Of a stretch of DNA of 24,118 bases, positions 19,773-24,118 are shown in pieces. The DNA is from a virus, in the IMG/VR virus record IMGVR_UViG_3300009103_000151, positions 1 through 24,118 of that record; one strand, 5' to 3'. Both the position numbers and the translations under genes were made by a program. How positions within the stretch are numbered: the stretch's first letter is position 1; every line of letters begins with the position of its first letter. The notes below the pieces were generated by a model. That model had not been told where the DNA came from. It saw only the letters and a program-made list of their open reading frames with translations, and searched no databases.

Positions 19773-22631
19773 TTAATCGTCAAAAGATGCTCCACTGCGA
19801 AGAATTGTGAAATCAATCGCAATATACTCAGCAGTTCTAGTTGGTTTAAGCATTACCTTCGCATACATGATATTTCTATCAACTAAGTCTGCGGTTGTTG
19901 TGGTTTCATCAAGGACAACTCTGAAATCTGTGAGTCCGAATTGATTCTTGATGTTATCCAAAAATGGTTCTGCTTGATTGGTGAAATTTTCCCAAGTTGT
20001 TTTAACATTGGGACTGAAAAGCATTGTCGATGCAATTCTTGAGATTCCCTTCTTGACGTGAATCATTAGTCTACGGACATTGATTCTATCAAGTGCCGAA
20101 GGTGTAGTCTGTAGAGTCTTTTGACCGAAGATTACAATTCCTTCTGCTGGAAATTTCGCAATTGGATTAACACTTCTTTCATAAAGTTTGTCCCTGTCTT
20201 TTCTCGAAAGTTGCTCACGGACACCGACGACTGGTATACCTGCGGCACCGTCAGTGAGTCCACCACGAGTGAATCCTGCTGGTGCGAACCAAGGTGCTGC
20301 CTTCTTGTCAGTGCTTGAGAAAGTTCCCATAGCAGCAACAGAAGGTGGCATCCAGATTAAGGAACCTGCTCCAGCTGTGTCCCTAACTTGGACCCAAGGA
20401 TGGAAAGCACAAGCATAACTTGTATTCAATCCTCTGTTCTTTAGGTTGCTAAGAATTTTATCTGTGGAACCTTGTCTCGTTGCGGCAGTAGAAGTTGACT
20501 CATGAAGTGGTTCATATCCACCCGGAAGATCAATGACTGCCAGTGCATCTGCACGAGATTCACATGTCGTAATCAAATGATCAGTGATGCTAGTATTTGT
20601 GATTCCAGGAACACATGCTGCATTCATCTCCACAACCTCTGCATCAGAAACCGAATCAATTGCTCTCTTCAGTGAATGAAACGCATAATTTGTCTCTTCG
20701 GTCGCAGTTGTGAGTCCGGAGTTTCTAAAAGGATCTCTTTCCTTAATGTCCAACCCATCTGCTCCACCAAATAGGGGCATCGTGAAACTATCAAACCCGG
20801 CATCTAACACAGAAGTGTAGGAACCAAAGTTTGTTGAATTGTCCGGTGCTAGAGTTGCACCACAAGAAGTGATTGAGTGACCGGACTTTCTACTTCCCTC
20901 TCTGTATGCGGCATGTTTTTGCACACCCGCGGAACCAGACGCATAGTGTAAGTCATCAAGGGAGAATGTAAATTGTAGTCCTACATTATCCTTTGTTCCA
21001 TCAAAGGAGTCATATGATTTTGGTTTTGCTCTTAGCAAATCAAAATTACTCTTCTCCAACATGTTCGTAGTTCTCTCTGTGCTCTCAAAACCGAAACAGG
21101 CTAAGGCAGGGTCAGTGATTCCACCGTCGGAACTTGAAGTTCTTAACGCAAGCTTCGGGAATTCTGCTCTGAGCAAAAGTAATGGACCTGTCTCAGCTGA
21201 ACCGGAGGTGGTGAGATCTTTGCCGGATTCTCTATTTAGCGTTGGTTCTAAACTATCTGCACCGATAACAGTGTTGCCCGTAATTGTGCCACCGGATACG
21301 GTTATCGCATCAAGTCTGGTTGGTCCTTCGAAACCAAAGGGCAACGAGAGTGGGTTCATCCCACCGTTAGCAACCATCTCTTTTACTTCTACACGAACAA
21401 ACTTAGATTGATTATTATAATCTCCGTATACAGTGTACTTGTTCTTGTCGTTGTCCCACGTTCTATACTTGTCACCAACCTTGGTGGCAATATAGTTCGA
21501 GGAATTTGGATTCAAACTACAACCTGTGAAGGATTCTAGTACCCTCGTTTTCCCGTCATGGTCTGACAATTCTCTGACCTGCACAGTGAACGTGCCGTAG
21601 GGATCGTTATTGGGATCGAGTGATGCCTTAATGTCTGAAATTGTGATCTTGACACTTCTCTGTGCCTCTTCTCCTTCATCAAGTGCAACAAGTCTGAATA
21701 ACTTGTCCATATTTGAAGCAGCATAATTCGCATTATCGCTTGTCAAATCTTGGGCAATGACCCAACCTGATTGTGCGGAAGTCACTGCCCTCTCATGGTT
21801 GTATCCATTGGCAATTGGTAATACAAATCCATATGCTTTTCCAGCAGCAGCATTGGGTGATGTAGACCCGCCACCGATGGTGTCATAAAGACTTCTTTCG
21901 AAAGTTTCTCCCAAAAAGTAATCTGATTGAGCAGTGTTCTTTGGACCCAACATGGTTGGATCGGTGTTGAACACCTTTCTAATATAGAGATCGGAATTAG
22001 GATTAAAGTTGAACGAAGATGTAAGAGTAGCAGATGTACCCTTGCCGATGACTGCCTTAAACTGAAAGTCTCCTCCGTTATTCTTAACAACAGTACCAAC
22101 ACCGTCTTGGCCGGCTGTGCCTTCTGGGGCATTGCCCAGTAACTTCACATATCCAGCATCGAGATACCAGACTGCTGCCAAAGATGCAGTAAGACTGTTG
22201 GAACCAGATGGCATAACGAACAATCCATAGGCACCACCATTCGCAGTTGCGTCAATTCCTTCGGATTTTACGGACCACCCTGCGGCACCGGCTGCGGTCG
22301 CTTGTGGGTGTTGGGCACCTAAAAGTCTAACAACCGTTAGGGCACTTGAATTTCTCAACCATGCTTGAGCAGCATAGGTAGCATACATAGGAGAGGTCTT
22401 ATTTCCATCTCTCCACACATCTCCTGCTTCACCTCCGGCCACGGGACTCCCGAATACTGCCTCAAACTCTGCCATCGAAGTTACTCTAACCGGTTTAAGA
22501 CCTGGCCCTCGTCGAGTTCTTCCGATAACTACAGGACCAATATCCTGTGGTGTTTTTGGGAGTTGGGAGCTATCTATTTCATCGAGGAAAACTCCGGGGG
22601 ATACAAATCTAAATTTTCTTGAATCTGCCAT
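19773..22631 (-). CDS. Contractile tail sheath protein (T4 gp18-like)
   Basis: 952 aa, larger than T4 gp18 (659). The N-terminus KFRFVSPGVFLDEIDSSQLP is the strand that links neighbouring sheath subunits. The sheath core appears as VVIGRTRRGPGLKPVRV... and AAQAWLRNSSALTVVRLLG. The conserved C-terminal domain runs from EGIVIFGQKTLQTTPSALDRINVRRL, through KKGISRIASTMLFSPN and TWENFTNQAEPFLDNIKNQ, to VMLKPTRTAEYIAIDFTI. The extra length lies in the middle (about 130-620), probably as outward-facing inserted domains. The frame opens at TTG 22637, but ATG 22631 gives MADSRKF and is preferred. The AAGGAG spacing is 10 nt for ATG and 4 nt for TTG, so both are imperfect. Confidence 0.95.
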   Translation of the reverse strand: MADSRKFRFVSPGVFLDEIDSSQLPKTPQDIGPVVIGRTRRGPGLKPVRVTSMAEFEAVFGSPVAGGEAGDVWRDGNKTSPMYATYAAQAWLRNSSALTVVRLLGAQHPQATAAGAAGWSVKSEGIDATANGGAYGLFVMPSGSNSLTASLAAVWYLDAGYVKLLGNAPEGTAGQDGVGTVVKNNGGDFQFKAVIGKGTSATLTSSFNFNPNSDLYIRKVFNTDPTMLGPKNTAQSDYFLGETFERSLYDTIGGGSTSPNAAAGKAYGFVLPIANGYNHERAVTSAQSGWVIAQDLTSDNANYAASNMDKLFRLVALDEGEEAQRSVKITISDIKASLDPNNDPYGTFTVQVRELSDHDGKTRVLESFTGCSLNPNSSNYIATKVGDKYRTWDNDKNKYTVYGDYNNQSKFVRVEVKEMVANGGMNPLSLPFGFEGPTRLDAITVSGGTITGNTVIGADSLEPTLNRESGKDLTTSGSAETGPLLLLRAEFPKLALRTSSSDGGITDPALACFGFESTERTTNMLEKSNFDLLRAKPKSYDSFDGTKDNVGLQFTFSLDDLHYASGSAGVQKHAAYREGSRKSGHSITSCGATLAPDNSTNFGSYTSVLDAGFDSFTMPLFGGADGLDIKERDPFRNSGLTTATEETNYAFHSLKRAIDSVSDAEVVEMNAACVPGITNTSITDHLITTCESRADALAVIDLPGGYEPLHESTSTAATRQGSTDKILSNLKNRGLNTSYACAFHPWVQVRDTAGAGSLIWMPPSVAAMGTFSSTDKKAAPWFAPAGFTRGGLTDGAAGIPVVGVREQLSRKDRDKLYERSVNPIAKFPAEGIVIFGQKTLQTTPSALDRINVRRLMIHVKKGISRIASTMLFSPNVKTTWENFTNQAEPFLDNIKNQFGLTDFRVVLDETTTTADLVDRNIMYAKVMLKPTRTAEYIAIDFTILRSGASFDD

Positions 22632-22720
22632 TTTCAACTATCTCCTTGTGTGTGCCTATTCGACAATTGCTTTACTGTCACTTACTAAATAGTGTTTTTC
22701 TTTTCCAAAGGCAAGGTTTA

Positions 22721-23536
22721 TCACACTTTCTTTGTTGTCTTTTCCGATAACATTTCCTTCTCTCCGGTAAATTTCACCCTTGCAACACCTTCTCTTTTCA
22801 GGATCTTTGGTTCATCATCATTGGTGTCTTGACCATATAAGTAACCTAACACATTGATAGTTATAGAAGTTTGATAGATCCTCTCCTCCTGTTCGATGGC
22901 CGATGAATTGTTGGCAAAAGAGTAGTCTGATTGGATGAATGCTTCGTATGTGTGTCCGTCTTTTTCGATGGAGAAGCTGTTTATATTCCCCGTCTTAGTA
23001 ACAAAGGGGTGGAGGAGTTCATTCATTTGCTGTTGGTATTCTGTCCTCAGAGTTATGAGATATGACATGTCAACATAGGTCGGTGTCTTTATGTAGTAGG
23101 ACTCCTCCACAATATTTTGATTTTTAAAACGAAAATTGTCCTGCTTGAAAGTTCTTTTCGAGTTTGTTGAGGCAAAATTTGCAGTCTTATCCTGCTTTAT
23201 TGATCTGTGGGTATAGAGATTAAAATTATTGTACTTATTGATCGGTGGCATGTATGTCTGCATAGATCCCCTCCTTGACGAATCCTTATTCATCGAGGTT
23301 CTTTCTACCGAAATAACTGGAAATATGAGGGAACCTTCCTTGTCTCTTAGTTCCTTTCTATTTTTTATTTGAAACGATCTTTCACCGCTTACCCAAATTA
23401 CTGGGACTTTCTTGAATCCTTTGTTGGTGGTTGCGTGGAGATCCATACCCTTGTCTACCCACTCATATAGTGCGTAGTCAACTGTCTCTATTCTCGATGG
23501 TTCTAGTGCAAGAACACTCTCATTGTTTTTTGCCAT
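22721..23536 (-). CDS. Probable tail/neck completion protein (gp15/gp3 position)
   Basis: 271 aa. The start, PSRIETVDYALYEWVDKGMDLHATTNKGFKKVPVIWVSGERSFQIKN, is a pattern seen in marine myoviruses just upstream of the sheath gene. There T4-like genomes place tail completion and sheath-stabiliser proteins (gp3, gp15). The middle is rich in Asn/Lys/Tyr. The latter half, YVDMSYLITLRTEYQQQMNELLHPF then SITINVLGYLYG, has an alpha/beta pattern like tail terminators. It would cap the tube or sheath and join it to the head neck. The ribosome site is weak (TTAGGTT). An 89-bp gap follows before the sheath gene, holding no ORF and no convincing promoter. The role is from synteny and remembered pattern. 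Confidence 0.6.
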   Translation of the reverse strand: MAKNNESVLALEPSRIETVDYALYEWVDKGMDLHATTNKGFKKVPVIWVSGERSFQIKNRKELRDKEGSLIFPVISVERTSMNKDSSRRGSMQTYMPPINKYNNFNLYTHRSIKQDKTANFASTNSKRTFKQDNFRFKNQNIVEESYYIKTPTYVDMSYLITLRTEYQQQMNELLHPFVTKTGNINSFSIEKDGHTYEAFIQSDYSFANNSSAIEQEERIYQTSITINVLGYLYGQDTNDDEPKILKREGVARVKFTGEKEMLSEKTTKKV

Positions 23537-23548
23537 AACCTAATTAGT

Positions 23549-24118
23549 TCAACCCGTTGTAAAGGGGCTCTTGAACCACACTCCATTTTCATTAAAGTAA
23601 TATTTGTTCTCTTTATCAAATGGTCCGATAGCAGAAGATCCCGTACTAGAGACGTAAATAACCCTCCCAGAATATGAGGAAGAGTTGTTATAAAATCCTG
23701 TTAAAATGGCCCGGTCTTCGGAAGAGGAAGCATTGAGGTGTAGCACATCATGCATATCTGGCATTTCAACGCTTGCTGTGGATGCAACATCGTGACCGTC
23801 GTTGAAGAATGGACTTGGGTGCCAAACTCCGTTTTCATTAAAGTAGAATTTTCTTGGAATCTTGAAAGAATCAACGGGACTCGAACCTGTTGCAGCAAGA
23901 TATATGATCTTGCTCGCATAGCTACTCGCACTCAGATGATACTTGTTGAGAAGTGCCCTATAAGTCCCTCCTGGTCCGTCGTCAGCAATAGTCAGAACAC
24001 CATTTCCAACTGAAACAATCGTGTCTCCTCCTCCACCACCGCCGGTGCCCAGAAGTGCCCATGATCCATTTTGATAAAACTGAAACGCATTGTCTGTCGT
24101 GTTGTAGATCATTGTCCC
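23549..24118 (-). CDS. Glycine-rich repeated virion or fibre-like protein (5' end missing)
   Basis: The frame is open to the right edge (GGG ACA before the first visible Met at 24112), so the start lies outside the window. The segment MIYNTTDNAFQFYQNGSWALL is the common 'xIYNTTTxxFxxYxxGxWxxL' motif of phage fibre and surface proteins, and it normally lies internally, which supports truncation. A hexaglycine hinge (GTGGGGGGD) follows. Two diverged repeats of about 55-60 residues come next, each with RA(L/I)L, SSY, (V/I)IY, TGSS and YFNENGVW..SPF. It may be a fibre, whisker or decoration protein. The final stop is 12 bp before the completion-like gene. Confidence 0.6.
   Translation of the reverse strand, partial: GTMIYNTTDNAFQFYQNGSWALLGTGGGGGGDTIVSVGNGVLTIADDGPGGTYRALLNKYHLSASSYASKIIYLAATGSSPVDSFKIPRKFYFNENGVWHPSPFFNDGHDVASTASVEMPDMHDVLHLNASSSEDRAILTGFYNNSSSYSGRVIYVSSTGSSAIGPFDKENKYYFNENGVWFKSPFTTG

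Noticed and set aside
22640-22720. Promoter in the gap upstream of the sheath gene
   Set aside because: The best candidate (TTGCCT-N17-TATTTA) matches only 7 of 12 consensus positions.
1-24118. CRISPR arrays, insertion sequences, integrase or attachment sites
   Set aside because: No regularly spaced repeats, transposase or integrase motifs, and no duplication of the tRNA 3' end were seen.

Overview
The window looks like part of a tailed-phage genome with a contractile tail (myovirus morphology). All supported genes lie on the minus strand, so transcription and gene order run from high to low coordinates. The gene set resembles the distant T4-like ('far T4') group known mostly from marine viral metagenomes. 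It has T4-type UvsX, gp32-like SSB, RNase H, sheath and tube, but its polymerase is family A (Pol I type), not the family B enzyme of T4. The host cannot be named. Near-consensus sigma-70 promoters, AGGAG-type ribosome binding sites and a T4-like replisome fit a Gram-negative, possibly proteobacterial host. I ran no database search; family calls rest on motifs and remembered family patterns.

Layout in transcription order. (1) 24118-22721: the 3' part of a glycine-rich, internally repeated virion protein cut by the window edge, then a probable tail or neck completion protein. (2) 22631-13650: the tail. It runs sheath (952 aa), tube, a gp26-like (T4_baseplate) protein with an overlapping +1-frame ORF at a T7 run, a small conserved protein, tape measure (970 aa), a tube-initiator-like protein and a LysM-like gp53-type protein. 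(3) 13648-9503: a 986-aa probable baseplate hub and a 394-aa conserved protein of unknown role. (4) 9501-4948: a polymerase-only PolA, a Rossmann/tubulin-like protein, a small SH3/WYL_2-like protein, gp32-like SSB, a 67-aa protein, and UvsX. (5) 4946-2475: a Dam-type methylase, small unknowns, an SLT lytic transglycosylase (probable endolysin), a MazG-like pyrophosphohydrolase, two tiny membrane peptides, and tRNA-Arg(UCU). (6) 2356-1: a 55-aa acidic protein, Hsp20 with its own consensus promoter, a coiled-coil protein, a Cys-rich lipoprotein, the RNase H/5' nuclease, and the start of a DnaB-like helicase.

Genes are packed tightly, with many ATGA overlaps and 1-nt gaps, so expression is polycistronic. 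The items most worth a second look are: a repeated intercistronic hairpin differing at only two positions, which form a compensatory pair; a second hairpin pair sharing a loop; the frameshift-like overlap upstream of the tape measure gene; a polymerase whose reading frame continues upstream to a CTG codon and whose motifs B and C carry unusual residues; and the tubulin-like protein. Nothing resembles CRISPR, a transposon or an integrase. The few intergenic gaps are all under 100 bases, apart from 2357-2407 and the neighbourhood of the tRNA, which are described below.
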